64,000 bases of DNA from Prosthecodimorpha hirschii. Lineage in GTDB: Bacteria; Pseudomonadota; Alphaproteobacteria; Rhizobiales; Ancalomicrobiaceae. This document shows, one piece after another, positions 54,223 to 63,158 of this stretch. Numbering within the stretch: the first letter of the stretch is position 1; every line of letters starts with the position of its first letter. The DNA lies in NCBI RefSeq assembly GCF_001305515.1, contig NZ_LJYW01000001.1, forward strand, positions 1,658,320 through 1,722,319. The letters run 5' to 3'. The translations under genes and the position numbers were made by a program. The notes below the pieces were generated by a model. That model made no database searches, was not told the origin of the DNA, and was given only the letters and a program-made list of their open reading frames with translations.

Positions 54223-55317
54223 ATGACGATCGGCGGCGAAGGCGCAGCCTGCGAAGATGGCGCGGCCAGGCTCCGAGAAGCCGGCTTCGCGCCCGACCTC
54301 ATGGACCGGATCGATCACGGCATCCGAGCCGGGCTGATCCGCGGCTTGCACGGGCTGGTCCTGACCCGCCACGGCCGGATCGTCGCCGAACGCTACGACG
54401 CGGGCCAGGATGCGGCCTGGGGCCGGCCGCTCGGCCGCGTGCGCCATGGCCCCGACACGCTGCACGATCTGCGCTCGGTGACGAAGAGCATCGTCGCCCT
54501 GCTTTACGGAATAGCCCTCGAACGCGGCCTGGTGCCGCCGCCGGAAGCGCCGCTGCTGGCCGCCCTGCCCCGGTATGCCGATCTCTCGGCCGATCCGGCG
54601 CGCGCCGCCATCACGGTCGGCCATGCGCTGACCATGACGCTCGGCACGGACTGGAACGAATCCATCCCCTATACCGACCCGGCCAACAGCGAGATCGCCA
54701 TGGAGGCGGCGCCGGACCGGATCCGCTACGTGCTCGACCGGCCGATGATCGCCGCCCCGGGGCAACGCTGGGTCTATAACGGCGGGACGTCGGCCGTTCT
54801 GGGCGCGCTGATCGAAGCGGGCAGCGGCGAGGACCTCGACACCTTCGCGCGGCAGGCCCTGTTCGCCCCGCTCGGCATCGAAGGCTTCGAATGGCATCGC
54901 GGTCGCGACGGCCGGCCGTCGGCCGCCTCGGGCCTGCGGCTGACCGCGCGCGATCTGGCCCGGATCGGCCAACTGGTCCTCGATGGCGGCCGCCATGCCG
55001 GCCGTCCGATCGTCCCGGCAGCCTGGCTGGCGGCCATGGTCCAGCCCCATCTGGCGACCGGCGACGGGCTGCACTACGGCTACCAGTGGTGGCTCGGCGA
55101 GGGTCGAACCGGCGAGGCCGACACCCCGGTCCGCCCCTGGTCGGCCGGCTTCGGCAATGGCGGCCAGCGGCTCATGCTGCTTGCCGACGCCGGACTGGCG
55201 CTCGTGCTGTTCTTCGGCAACTACGACCGGCCCGATCGATGGGCCCATCCCGCCCGCCTCTGGTCGGAGATCGTGCTGGCCTGCCTGGTCGGGGACGATA
55301 CCGTCGGGCGCAACTAG
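54223..55317 (+). CDS. Serine hydrolase of the beta-lactamase/penicillin-binding class C family
   Basis: A 364-aa protein without a signal peptide. The class C motifs are present: SVTK (SxxK nucleophile, about residues 88-91), YNGG in WVYNGGTSAVLG at the YxN position, and a C-terminal FGNGGQR block in place of the KTG triad. Members outside true beta-lactamases are esterases or peptidases, and a cytoplasmic location with an unusual third motif argues for one of these. GGAGG lies 9 nt before the ATG. Convergent with kup, 12 bp apart. Confidence 0.88.
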   Translation: MTIGGEGAACEDGAARLREAGFAPDLMDRIDHGIRAGLIRGLHGLVLTRHGRIVAERYDAGQDAAWGRPLGRVRHGPDTLHDLRSVTKSIVALLYGIALERGLVPPPEAPLLAALPRYADLSADPARAAITVGHALTMTLGTDWNESIPYTDPANSEIAMEAAPDRIRYVLDRPMIAAPGQRWVYNGGTSAVLGALIEAGSGEDLDTFARQALFAPLGIEGFEWHRGRDGRPSAASGLRLTARDLARIGQLVLDGGRHAGRPIVPAAWLAAMVQPHLATGDGLHYGYQWWLGEGRTGEADTPVRPWSAGFGNGGQRLMLLADAGLALVLFFGNYDRPDRWAHPARLWSEIVLACLVGDDTVGRN

Positions 55318-55329
55318 CCTGATTGGAGG

Positions 55330-57279
55330 CTACACGGTGATCTGCTGGCCGAGTTCGACGACGCGGCCGGTCGGGATCGAGTAGAAGTCGGTCGCGTTGG
55401 CGGCGTCCTTCGACATGGCGATGAACAGCCGGTCCTGCCACAGCGGCATGCCGGAATTGGCCGAGACGCGGAAGGTGCGGCGGGCGACGAAGAAGGTCGT
55501 CGACATGATGTCGAACTTCAGCCCGAGCTTGCGGCACTGGCCGAGCGCCTTCGGAATGTTCGGCTCTTCCATGTAGCCGTAGTTCACGAACAGCCGCGTG
55601 AAGTCCTCGTTGACCGGCTCCAGCGCGATCCGGTTCTCCTCGGCGACCTTCGGCGTGGTCGCCGTCCTGACCGTCAGGATCACGTTCTTGCCGTGCAGGA
55701 CGCGATTGTGCTTCAGGTTGTGCAGCAGGGCCGGCGGCGCGGTATCCGGGTCGGAGGTCAGGAACACGGCCGTACCCGGCGGCCGGAACGGCTTCGACTT
55801 CTCCAGCGAGCGCATCACGGTGGCAAGCGGCACGCTGTCGCGCCGGGACTTGTCGAACACGATCTGCGTGCCGCGCACCCAGGTCCACATGGAGGTGACC
55901 AGGAAGGCCGACAGGCACAGCGGCAGCCAGGCGCCATCGAAGAGTTTCAGGAGATTGGCGGCCAGGAAGGTGAGTTCCACGGCCAGGAACGGCGCCACCA
56001 CCAGGGCCGCCGCCGGCAGCCCCCAGCCCCAGACCCGCCACAGCACGATGAAGGCGAGACAGCTGGTGATCACCATGTCGCCGGTGACCGCGATGCCGTA
56101 GGCCGAGGCCAGCGCCGAGGACGACCGGAACATCAGGACCAGGACCAGGACGCCGGCCAGCTGCATCCAGTTGACCCGCGGCATGTAGATCTGTCCGCGC
56201 TGGGTCTCCGAGGTGTGCCGCACCTCGAAGCGCGGCAGCAGCCCGAGCAGCACCGCCTGGCGGGTGACCGAGAAGGCGCCGGAGATGACCGCCTGGCTGG
56301 CGATCACCGTGGCGACGGTGGCGAGCAGCACATAGGGCAGCAGGGCCCAGCTCGGCACCAGCAGGAAGAAGGGATTCTCGATCGCCTCCGGATGGGCGAG
56401 CACCAGCGCGCCCTGGCCGAGATAGTTCAGCGCCAGCGACGGGAACACCAGGCTGATCCAGGCCAGCTGGATCGGCTTGCGGCCGAAATGGCCCATGTCG
56501 GCATAGAGCGCCTCAGCCCCGGTGACGGCCAGGAAGACCGACCCGAGCACGACGAAGCCGATCACGCCTTCATGCAGCAGGAATTCGATCGCATAGACCG
56601 GATTGAAGGCCAGGAAGATGCCGGGATCGTCGGAGATGTGCGACAGGCCGGACGCCGCCATGGCCAGGAACCAGACCGCCGTGATCGGGCCGAAAAAGAC
56701 CGCGACCGCCCCGGTTCCGCGCGGCTGGATGGCGAACAGGCCGACCAGGATGACGACCGTGATCGGCACCACATAGGGCTCGAAGACCGGCGTGACGAGC
56801 TTCAGGCCCTCGACCGCCGAGAGCACCGAAATCGCCGGCGTGATGATGGAATCGCCGTAGAACAGCGACGCGCCGAGCGCGGCGAGCACCATCAGCAGCA
56901 CGGACTGGCGTCCGACGGCGCCTTGCGCGAGGGCCAGCAACGACAGGATGCCGCCTTCGCCCTTGTTGTCCGCCCGCATCAGCAGGATGACGTATTTGAT
57001 GGTCACGATGATGACCAGCGCCCAGAGCAGCAGGGAGACGACTCCCAGCACCTCGGACCGGGTCAGCCCGTCCTTCGCCGAATGCACCAGCGATTCGCGC
57101 AGCGCATAGAGCGGGCTGGTGCCGATATCGCCGTAGACGACGCCGATCGACCCGAGCGACAGCGCAAGCAGCCCGCCGTGATGCTCTTCGGCGGGTTCGG
57201 CTGGCGGCGCAGTCGTGGCGGCGGTGTCTTGGTCCTTGCGGACGGTCTGGTCGAGTTCCGAAGGCTCGGTTCCGGTCAT
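55330..57279 (-). CDS. kup: Kup-type potassium uptake protein
   Basis: A 649-aa K+/H+ symporter of the KUP/HAK family with about 12 membrane helices over residues 35-460 and a C-terminal cytoplasmic domain. The opening [29 protein letters not shown] is diagnostic, and [26 protein letters not shown] follows. It imports potassium at low pH or low turgor. The [11 protein letters not shown] start gives a 30-residue polar N-terminus. Upstream of the start lies the array of 20-bp hairpin units. Confidence 0.96.
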   Translation of the reverse strand: MTGTEPSELDQTVRKDQDTAATTAPPAEPAEEHHGGLLALSLGSIGVVYGDIGTSPLYALRESLVHSAKDGLTRSEVLGVVSLLLWALVIIVTIKYVILLMRADNKGEGGILSLLALAQGAVGRQSVLLMVLAALGASLFYGDSIITPAISVLSAVEGLKLVTPVFEPYVVPITVVILVGLFAIQPRGTGAVAVFFGPITAVWFLAMAASGLSHISDDPGIFLAFNPVYAIEFLLHEGVIGFVVLGSVFLAVTGAEALYADMGHFGRKPIQLAWISLVFPSLALNYLGQGALVLAHPEAIENPFFLLVPSWALLPYVLLATVATVIASQAVISGAFSVTRQAVLLGLLPRFEVRHTSETQRGQIYMPRVNWMQLAGVLVLVLMFRSSSALASAYGIAVTGDMVITSCLAFIVLWRVWGWGLPAAALVVAPFLAVELTFLAANLLKLFDGAWLPLCLSAFLVTSMWTWVRGTQIVFDKSRRDSVPLATVMRSLEKSKPFRPPGTAVFLTSDPDTAPPALLHNLKHNRVLHGKNVILTVRTATTPKVAEENRIALEPVNEDFTRLFVNYGYMEEPNIPKALGQCRKLGLKFDIMSTTFFVARRTFRVSANSGMPLWQDRLFIAMSKDAANATDFYSIPTGRVVELGQQITV

Positions 57280-57397
57280 CGGCTGGTCCAGGCATCCCAG
57301 GATCGTCGTTGCGTCAGGTGCGACGGCAGGACCCTATGACGGGTCCGGCCCGCCGACAAGGGATCCCGTCGGCATCCGCCGCCCAGCGGGTCGGGCG

Positions 57398-57614
57398 CCG
57401 ACCGAAGAGGTCGGGTGCCGACCCGAGAGGTCGGTTGCCGACCCGAGAGGTCGGTTGCCGACCCGAGAGGTCGGGTGCCGACCGAAGAGGTCGGGTGCCG
57501 ACCGAAGAGGTCGGGTGCCGACCGAAGAGGTCGGGTGCCGACCGAAGAGGTCGGGTGCCGACCGAAGTGGTCGGGTGCCGACCGAAGAGGTCGGGTGCCG
57601 ACCGAAGTGGTCGG
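57398..57614. repeat. Array of 11 hairpin units, 20-bp period
   Basis: CCGACC-N5-GGTCGG occurs 11 times, starting every 20 bp from 57398 to 57598 with no arm mismatch. Only the 5-nt loop varies (GAAGA in units 1, 5-8 and 10; CGAGA in 2-4; GAAGT in 9 and 11) together with the 3-nt joint (mostly GTG, also TTG). It lies in the 506-bp divergent gap between kup and a lipoprotein gene. Because 20 is not a multiple of 3 it is not a coding repeat. The rest of the gap shows no gene. Confidence 0.92.
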
Positions 57615-57785
57615 GCGCCGGCCCGGCTTCGGCCGGTTCGCGCGGACCTGACCGCAGGCGAGCGTTTTCCCCCGCCGTCGGGGCCGGCGGACGCGCCTGC
57701 CCAATCTCCCGCACCGACGAACTTCCCTCACGGTCGCTTCCGGTGTAGGGCTCGGGTCGGGACGGACAGGAGGGATGGCACGGAC

Positions 57786-58385
57786 ATGACGGTACGCCGT
57801 ATCGGCGCTGCAGCGCTGGCCGTCGCAGGCCCGCTCATGCTCGCCGCTTGCGAGACGCAGATGGACGGTCTCGACAAGCAGCCGGAAATCACCGAGACCT
57901 TCCTGCGCATCACCGCCGACGGGGCCGGCCCGTTGACGGGTGCCACGGCCTATGACGCCAAGACGATCGAGGGCCTGATGCCGGGCTACACGACCGGCTC
58001 CGTGCTGATCGGGCTGGAAACCGGCACCACCAACGCCACCGTCCTGTTCCGCAAGATCTACGAAGGCCAGATCCAGGTCCTGCACATCCTGTCGGCGCCG
58101 AACGGCCGAATCGGACAGATCCATGGTGTCACCCACCATGTGATCGGGCCGGCCGGCGAACGGCCGGGCATGACCTTCCGGGAGGCCGGCGTCGATCCGG
58201 CATCCTGCCGGCCGGGCACCAATCTTTGGCTCGGCATGGCGATCTGCACGTCGCGCGGCGCGCCCAACGTGGTGCTGACCTTCTCGTTCAAGGGCGAGGC
58301 GGCAACCTCCGTCAAGCTGCCGGCGCGCGCGGTGCTCGACACCGGCGAACTGCAGCGAATCATCTGGACGGCCCCGGCGGGGTGA
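57786..58385 (+). CDS. Lipoprotein, DUF1131-like
   Basis: A 199-aa protein with a lipoprotein signal ending in LMLAAC (lipid-modified Cys about residue 21) and a beta-rich domain. The pattern GAGPLTGATAYDAKTIEGLMPGY, LHILSAPNGRIGQIHGVTHHVIGPAG, two later cysteines (ASCRPGTN, MAICTSRG) and the end ELQRIIWTAP parallels the DUF1131 lipoproteins such as E. coli YfeY. The role is unknown. It precedes meaB by 47 bp and follows the hairpin array. The ATG has AGGAGGG 11 nt upstream. Confidence 0.78.
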   Translation: MTVRRIGAAALAVAGPLMLAACETQMDGLDKQPEITETFLRITADGAGPLTGATAYDAKTIEGLMPGYTTGSVLIGLETGTTNATVLFRKIYEGQIQVLHILSAPNGRIGQIHGVTHHVIGPAGERPGMTFREAGVDPASCRPGTNLWLGMAICTSRGAPNVVLTFSFKGEAATSVKLPARAVLDTGELQRIIWTAPAG

Positions 58386-58432
58386 GACGCTGCGGCGCCA
58401 TTGCGCTTGATCGCGCCGCATCGATAGGCTTG

Positions 58433-59446
58433 ATGCCCACCATGTCCATTGCTTCGGCCCCCGCCTCCCGCGACCTGTCGGTCGACGACCTTGCCGCCCG
58501 CATTCTCGCAGGAGACCGGGCGGTGCTGGCGCGCGCCATCACGCTGGTGGAATCGCGCAAGGCCGAGCACCAGGCAAAGGCGCACCGCCTCGTGCAGGCG
58601 CTGCTGCCGCATACCGGCCGGGCGCACCGGGTCGGCATCACCGGGGTGCCGGGCGTCGGCAAGTCGACCACCATCGACACGCTCGGCTCCAACCTGACCG
58701 CCGCCGGCCACCGCGTCGCGGTGCTGGCCGTCGACCCATCCTCGACCCGCACCGGCGGCTCGATCCTCGGCGACAAGACCCGCATGGCGCGCCTGGCGGT
58801 CGACGCGAATGCCTTCATCCGGCCCTCGCCTTCCTCCGGCACGCTCGGCGGCGTCGCCGCCAAGACGCGCGAGACCATGCTGCTCTGCGAGGCGGCCGGC
58901 TTCGACGTGATCCTGGTCGAGACGGTCGGCGTCGGCCAGTCGGAGACGACCGTCGCCGACATGGTCGACTTCTTCCTCGTCCTGATGCTGCCCGGCGCGG
59001 GCGACGAACTGCAGGGCATCAAGAAGGGCGTCCTGGAGATCGCGGATCTGATCGCGGTCAACAAATCCGACGGCGACAATGCCGTCCGGGCCCGGGCCGC
59101 GGCTGCGGAATACCGTCATGCGCTGCATATCCTGGCGCCGAAGAGCCCGAACTGGACGCCGCCCGTCGTTCTGGTCTCCGGCCTCGCCAACGAGGGGCTC
59201 GACGCGATGTGGGCCGAGGTCGAACGGCACCGCGAGCGGCTTTCGGCGACCGGGGAATTCGCCGAGCGGCGCCGCAGCCAGCAGGTCAAGTGGATGTGGT
59301 CGATGCTGGAGGACCGGCTGATGCAGGCGCTCGACCGCAATCCGGCCGTGCGCGCCCGTCTGCCCGACCTCGAATCCGGCGTGCGCGGCGGCACCGTCTC
59401 GGCCGCCCTGGCGGTCGAGGAGATCGCCGGCCTGATGGGGCTCTGA
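58433..59446 (+). CDS. meaB: Methylmalonyl-CoA mutase-associated GTPase MeaB
   Basis: A 337-aa G3E GTPase that loads and protects adenosylcobalamin in methylmalonyl-CoA mutase. Motifs: Walker A GVPGVGKSTTID (about 68-79), AVDPSSTRTGGSILGDKTRM, switch region ETVGVGQSETTVADMVD and the guanine motif NKSD. The C-terminal helix that drives dimerisation (EFAERRRSQQVKWMWSMLEDRL) is present. The ATG at 58442 is an alternative start. It lies about 5.5 kb from mutB on the same strand with four unrelated genes between, a less usual layout than mutA-mutB-meaB. Confidence 0.95.
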   Translation: MPTMSIASAPASRDLSVDDLAARILAGDRAVLARAITLVESRKAEHQAKAHRLVQALLPHTGRAHRVGITGVPGVGKSTTIDTLGSNLTAAGHRVAVLAVDPSSTRTGGSILGDKTRMARLAVDANAFIRPSPSSGTLGGVAAKTRETMLLCEAAGFDVILVETVGVGQSETTVADMVDFFLVLMLPGAGDELQGIKKGVLEIADLIAVNKSDGDNAVRARAAAAEYRHALHILAPKSPNWTPPVVLVSGLANEGLDAMWAEVERHRERLSATGEFAERRRSQQVKWMWSMLEDRLMQALDRNPAVRARLPDLESGVRGGTVSAALAVEEIAGLMGL

Positions 59447-59550
59447 CCGGCCGCAACGACCGGCCGCATCGCCGCAGGCGCCCGCCGCGCTCCGCTCCGG
59501 TTTACCGGCGACGGCGATTGCCGCACACTCGCCTGCGAGGAGCCCTGGCC

Positions 59551-60912
59551 ATGCCGACACGCCGCAGCCTGATCGCCACCGCCGTGGCGGCCCTCACCGG
59601 GGGCCTCGTCGGCCTGCCGGCACGGGCCTTCGCCCAGAAAGGGCTTCGCCCCGGCGGCGGCCTCGGCCCGCGCGGGGCCGAGCCGGTCACGGAGGCCTTC
59701 GAGAGGGCGCTCGCCGAGGCCGCGAAGACCGGCCGGCCGGTCGATCTGGAGGCCGGCGTCTACACGATCGAAAGCCTGCGGCTGCCGGCCGGTACGACGC
59801 TGCGCGGCGCGCCGGGGGCGACCGTCATCCGCGCGGCCGGCTCGGAACCGCCGCTCAGCGCCAGCCGGGTCGACGGCATCCGGCTGCGCGACTTATGGTT
59901 CGAGGGGCCGGGCGGCAAGACCGGCAACGGCAAGGGCGCTGGAGACCAGGCCCTGTTCGCGGCCGAAACGGTGCGCGGGCTGCATATCCGCGACTGCACC
60001 TTCGCGCGCGCACCCGGCCTCGGTGTGCGGCTGACCGATGTCGGCGGCCGGATCGAAGCCTGCCGCATCGAGGGCGCCGGCCGGATCGGGCTGTTCGCGC
60101 TCGATTGCGACTATCTGACCGTGACCGGCAGCGTGGTCAGCGATTGCGGCGACGGCGGCATCCTGGTCTGGCGCAGCCGGATCGGCGAGGACGGCGCACA
60201 ACTGCGCGGCAACCGCATCTTCCGCATCCGGGCCGAGTCCGGCGGCACCGGCCAGAACGGCAACGGCATCAATCTCTACCGGGCCGGCAACGTGATCGTC
60301 GCGGAGAATACGGTCGTCGACTGCGCCTTCTCGGCGATCCGCGCCAACAGCGCCTCGGACGTGCAGATCCTGTCGAACCAGTGCCTGCGCTCCGGCGAGA
60401 CCGCGATCTATGCCGAATTCGCCTTCCAGGGCGCGGTCATCTCCGGCAACCTCGTCGACGGCGCCGCCAACGGCATCTCGGTGACCAATTTCAACCAGGG
60501 CGGCCGCCTCGCCAGCGTCACCGGCAACATCGTCCGCAACCTCAAGCCGGCCGGCCCCTACCGCACCGATCCGCCGGGCTTCGGCATCGGCATCGCCGTG
60601 GAGGCCGATGCCGCCATCACCGGCAATGTCGTCGAGGGTGCCCCGCTGGCCGGGCTGTGGCTCGGCTTCGGCGCCTATCTGCGCGACATCGTCGCCAGCG
60701 CCAACGTGATCCGCGACACCGACTACGGCATCGCCGTCTCGGTCGTCGACGGCGCCGGGCCGGTCGTCATCGCCCAGAACCTGATCCGCAACGCCCGCCG
60801 CGGCGCCATCGTCGGCTTCCGCCAGGCGACGCCCGCGACCGGCGACCTCGCCACCGGCGGCGCCGAGGCCTGGCGCGGATTGACGATCACCGGCAATCGG
60901 GTGACGGGGTGA
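59551..60912 (+). CDS. TIGR03808 family Tat-exported right-handed beta-helix protein
   Basis: A 453-aa protein with a twin-arginine signal (MPTRRSLIATAVAALTGGLVGLPARAFAQ, about 29 aa) followed by a long series of parallel beta-helix turns with repeated NxI, GNxV and GI patterns (for example VRGLHIRDCTFARAPGLGVRLTDVGG and GNLVDGAANGISVTN). It fits the TIGR03808 family of Hyphomicrobiales, which looks like polysaccharide lyase or glycoside-binding helices but has no known substrate. GAGGAG 9 nt before the ATG supports the start. Confidence 0.92.
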   Translation: MPTRRSLIATAVAALTGGLVGLPARAFAQKGLRPGGGLGPRGAEPVTEAFERALAEAAKTGRPVDLEAGVYTIESLRLPAGTTLRGAPGATVIRAAGSEPPLSASRVDGIRLRDLWFEGPGGKTGNGKGAGDQALFAAETVRGLHIRDCTFARAPGLGVRLTDVGGRIEACRIEGAGRIGLFALDCDYLTVTGSVVSDCGDGGILVWRSRIGEDGAQLRGNRIFRIRAESGGTGQNGNGINLYRAGNVIVAENTVVDCAFSAIRANSASDVQILSNQCLRSGETAIYAEFAFQGAVISGNLVDGAANGISVTNFNQGGRLASVTGNIVRNLKPAGPYRTDPPGFGIGIAVEADAAITGNVVEGAPLAGLWLGFGAYLRDIVASANVIRDTDYGIAVSVVDGAGPVVIAQNLIRNARRGAIVGFRQATPATGDLATGGAEAWRGLTITGNRVTG

Positions 60913-60928
60913 TGCCGGTCGCTTCGTC

Positions 60929-61049
60929 TTGGGCAGCGGCACGGTTCGATGGGTCGGTTTTTATTCGGCAGGGTCACGGCTCGAACAGCCGGTACGTCTT
61001 CGGCAGGACCACGGTTCGATCGATCACTACTTCTTCGGCAATGTCACGG
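60929..61049 (+). repeat. 35-bp tandem repeat, four units
   Basis: TTCGGCAGGGTCACGG-type blocks begin at 60929, 60964, 60999 and 61034, exactly 35 bp apart. In each about 20 nt are conserved and 14 nt drift. The last unit is the end of the cytochrome c gene on the minus strand (codons VTLPKK). The earlier ones repeat V-(T/V/P)-L-P beyond its stop, so the array grew from that gene's 3' end. Confidence 0.88.
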
Positions 61050-61374
61050 TGACCTCGATGGAGGAATACCAGGCGACGAGATCGGCGATGTCGGCGTCCG
61101 ACAGCGCCTTGGCGACCACCGACATGTTCTCGTCCTTGCGGTCGCCGGAGCGGAAGGCCTTCAGCTGGCGGTCGAGATAGTAGACGGATTCGCCGGCCAG
61201 ATTGGCCGCGTTGGGCAGCTTGGCGAGCCCGTCGATGCCGTGGCAGGCCGCGCAGGATTGCGCCGCCTTCTTCCGTCCGGCAGCCGCGTCCCCGGCGGCT
61301 TGCGAGGCGGTCGTACCGATCCAGGCAACAGCGAGGGCGGTCAGCGAGACGGCCAGTGTCTTCGAAGTGATCAA
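61027..61374 (-). CDS. c-type cytochrome
   Basis: A 115-aa periplasmic mono-haem cytochrome with a signal peptide (ITSKTLAVSLTALAVAWIGTTASQAAG), the haem-binding motif CAACH (about residues 41-45) and the axial Met likely in DENMSVVAKALSDADIADL. The start is TTG at 61374 preceded by AAGGGG. No ATG gives a complete signal peptide. It lies 171 bp downstream of the PQQ-type dehydrogenase on the same strand and probably accepts its electrons. Its 3' end forms the last unit of the 35-bp array. Confidence 0.87.
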   Translation of the reverse strand: MITSKTLAVSLTALAVAWIGTTASQAAGDAAAGRKKAAQSCAACHGIDGLAKLPNAANLAGESVYYLDRQLKAFRSGDRKDENMSVVAKALSDADIADLVAWYSSIEVTVTLPKK

Positions 61375-61545
61375 CGGATCGGCCCCTTGTCGATACGCGA
61401 GAGAGATCGGCCGCGCCGCCGATCCCGGCCATCCCGCAGGAACCGGACATCGGCGGCGCGTCGGAAGGAGAATGCGGGCATGACGCGTCCCGTCCGGACG
61501 CATCATGCCCGAGGTGCCGTTCCGAGACCGGGACGGCCGCGTGGG

Positions 61546-62817
61546 TCAGCGCTCGTAGCTGATCCGGTAGATGGCGCCGGCGAAGTCGTCGGAGACCAGG
61601 ATCGAGCCGTCGCGCAGCTGCGCCACGTCGACCGGGCGGCCGATATACTCGCCGTCGGCGGTCAGCCAGCCCTCGGCGAAGACCTCTGTCTTGTCCGCGG
61701 TGCCGTCTTCCTTGAGCGAGGTGAACATCACGCGGGCGCCGACCGGATCGGTCCGGTTCCAGGATCCGTGCTGCGCCGAGAAGATGCCACCCTGATACTT
61801 CTTCGGGAACTTGGTGCCCGAATAGAAGGTCATGCCGAGATCGGCCGCGTGCGCGTCCATCTCGACCTGCGGGAAGACCACGTTGGCCGGCGGGGTTTCC
61901 TTGTCGTAGCCGAATTCGGTGACGCGGACCTTGCCGCCGCCATACCACGGGAAGCCGAAATGCAGGCCCGGCTGCGGCGCGCGGTTCAGTTCGCCCGGCG
62001 GGATCTTGTCGCCCATGCCGTCGACCTGGTTGTCGGTGAACCAGACCGTCTTGTCCTTCGGGTTGATGTCCATGCCGACCGAATTGCGGATGCCGAGCGC
62101 GAAGACCTCGCGGTTCTTGCCGTCGCGGTCCATGCGCACGATGCCGCCGATGCCCCACTTCTTGTAGAGCTCGGCCTTCTCGGGCGCCGGCACGTTGAAG
62201 GGCTGGCCGAGCGTGATGTAGAGCTTGTCGTCCGGCCCGACGCGGCAGACGCGGGCGGTGTGGTTGTAGCTCTCCTCATCCTTCGGGATCAGGTCGCCCT
62301 GAGCCACGATCGGGATCGCGACCACGTCCGGGCTCTCGTAGAAGAACTCGGCCGCCGGATAGACCATCACGCGGTTCTGCTCGGCGATGTAGAGGAACCC
62401 GTCCTTGGAGAAGCAGACGCCGTTGGGCAGCGTCAGATCGATGGTCGGCGCGAACGGCTTGACCTCTTCGGCGGTACCCGACTTGGCACGATCGGTGACC
62501 GCATAGACCTTGTTCTTGCGCGTGCCGACGAAGGTCACGACGCCCTGCGGGCCGACCGCCATATGGCGGGCATCGGGAACCAGCGCGTAGAGGTTGATCT
62601 TGAAGCCGGCCGGCAACTTGATCTTGGCCAGATTCTTCTTGATCGCATCGGCCTTGGGCCCGGTCTGCGGGATCAGCGGGATGTCCGCCATGGCCCCGGT
62701 CGACTTGAACTGTCCGAGCTTTTCGAGATTGCCGGCGTTGCTTTGAGCCTGGACGCCGGTCGTTGCGGCAGCCAACATGGCCCCTGCGGTCGTCGCTGCG
62801 AGCAGTACGTGACGCAT
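61546..62817 (-). CDS. PQQ-dependent sugar/sorbosone dehydrogenase-like protein
   Basis: A 423-aa periplasmic six-blade beta-propeller enzyme of the soluble glucose dehydrogenase/sorbosone dehydrogenase family. It has a signal peptide (RHVLLAATTAGAMLAAATTGVQAQ, about 26 aa), then blade motifs PDARHMAVGPQG, FIAEQNRVMVYP-like, RVCRVGPDDKLYITLGQP, FALGIRNSVGMDINPKDKTVWFTDNQ and SILVSDDFAGAIYRISYE. PQQ and Ca2+ binding are expected from the family. GGAGGACAGG before the ATG at 62817 supports this start over 62829. Electrons probably go to the downstream cytochrome c. Confidence 0.9.
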   Translation of the reverse strand: MRHVLLAATTAGAMLAAATTGVQAQSNAGNLEKLGQFKSTGAMADIPLIPQTGPKADAIKKNLAKIKLPAGFKINLYALVPDARHMAVGPQGVVTFVGTRKNKVYAVTDRAKSGTAEEVKPFAPTIDLTLPNGVCFSKDGFLYIAEQNRVMVYPAAEFFYESPDVVAIPIVAQGDLIPKDEESYNHTARVCRVGPDDKLYITLGQPFNVPAPEKAELYKKWGIGGIVRMDRDGKNREVFALGIRNSVGMDINPKDKTVWFTDNQVDGMGDKIPPGELNRAPQPGLHFGFPWYGGGKVRVTEFGYDKETPPANVVFPQVEMDAHAADLGMTFYSGTKFPKKYQGGIFSAQHGSWNRTDPVGARVMFTSLKEDGTADKTEVFAEGWLTADGEYIGRPVDVAQLRDGSILVSDDFAGAIYRISYER

Positions 62818-62920
62818 CCTGTCCTCCATGGTCTTTCGACCGCGTGTTTCTCCCACGACCGCCTTTTTATTAAAGTGGCGGCTAACCTGCCTTGTTGGGC
62901 ATTGTCGTGATGATTGAACA

Positions 62921-62992
62921 GAACCGGCATCCGGTTCAACCACAATCAATATTGCATCGCACAAGATATACTCTGTAGTATCTAAATACTAC
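62921..62992. promoter_or_regulatory. Two dyads upstream of the sugar dehydrogenase gene
   Basis: GAACCGG-CAT-CCGGTTC (62921-62937) and GTAGTAT-CTAA-ATACTAC (62975-62992) are perfect dyads in the 341-bp gap 62818-63158, the second inside an A+T-rich stretch. Both lie upstream of the dehydrogenase (minus) and after the asparaginase stop, so they look like operators. A T-run lies at 62862-62866. No gene is seen in the gap. Confidence 0.5.
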
Positions 62993-63158
62993 TTTATGGA
63001 GGCGGCAGGCCGGGGCCAACCCCGTGGCGCGCCGGCACAATCACAGGCTTCAGGCCTCCCGGCCGCAGGCATGCGCCGCCGATGCGGACGATAGCGTCCG
63101 GCCTCGGCACGGCGGGCAGGCTGCGGATCGGGCTTCAGTCCTCGGAACGGGTCTGCCG

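Noticed and set aside
57398-57614. CRISPR array
   Set aside because: Units have no unique 25-40 nt spacers. Only 3-8 nt differ, and no cas genes are present.
57276-58421. Open frames through the hairpin array on both strands (TRPLRSAPDLFGRHPTSSV-type repeats)
   Set aside because: The 20-bp unit cycles through all three frames, so the 20-aa repeat is a by-product. The frames overlap the kup start or the lipoprotein gene.
60929-61049. CRISPR-like array of four repeats
   Set aside because: The variable parts are only about 14 nt, drift rather than being unique, and one unit is inside a coding gene.
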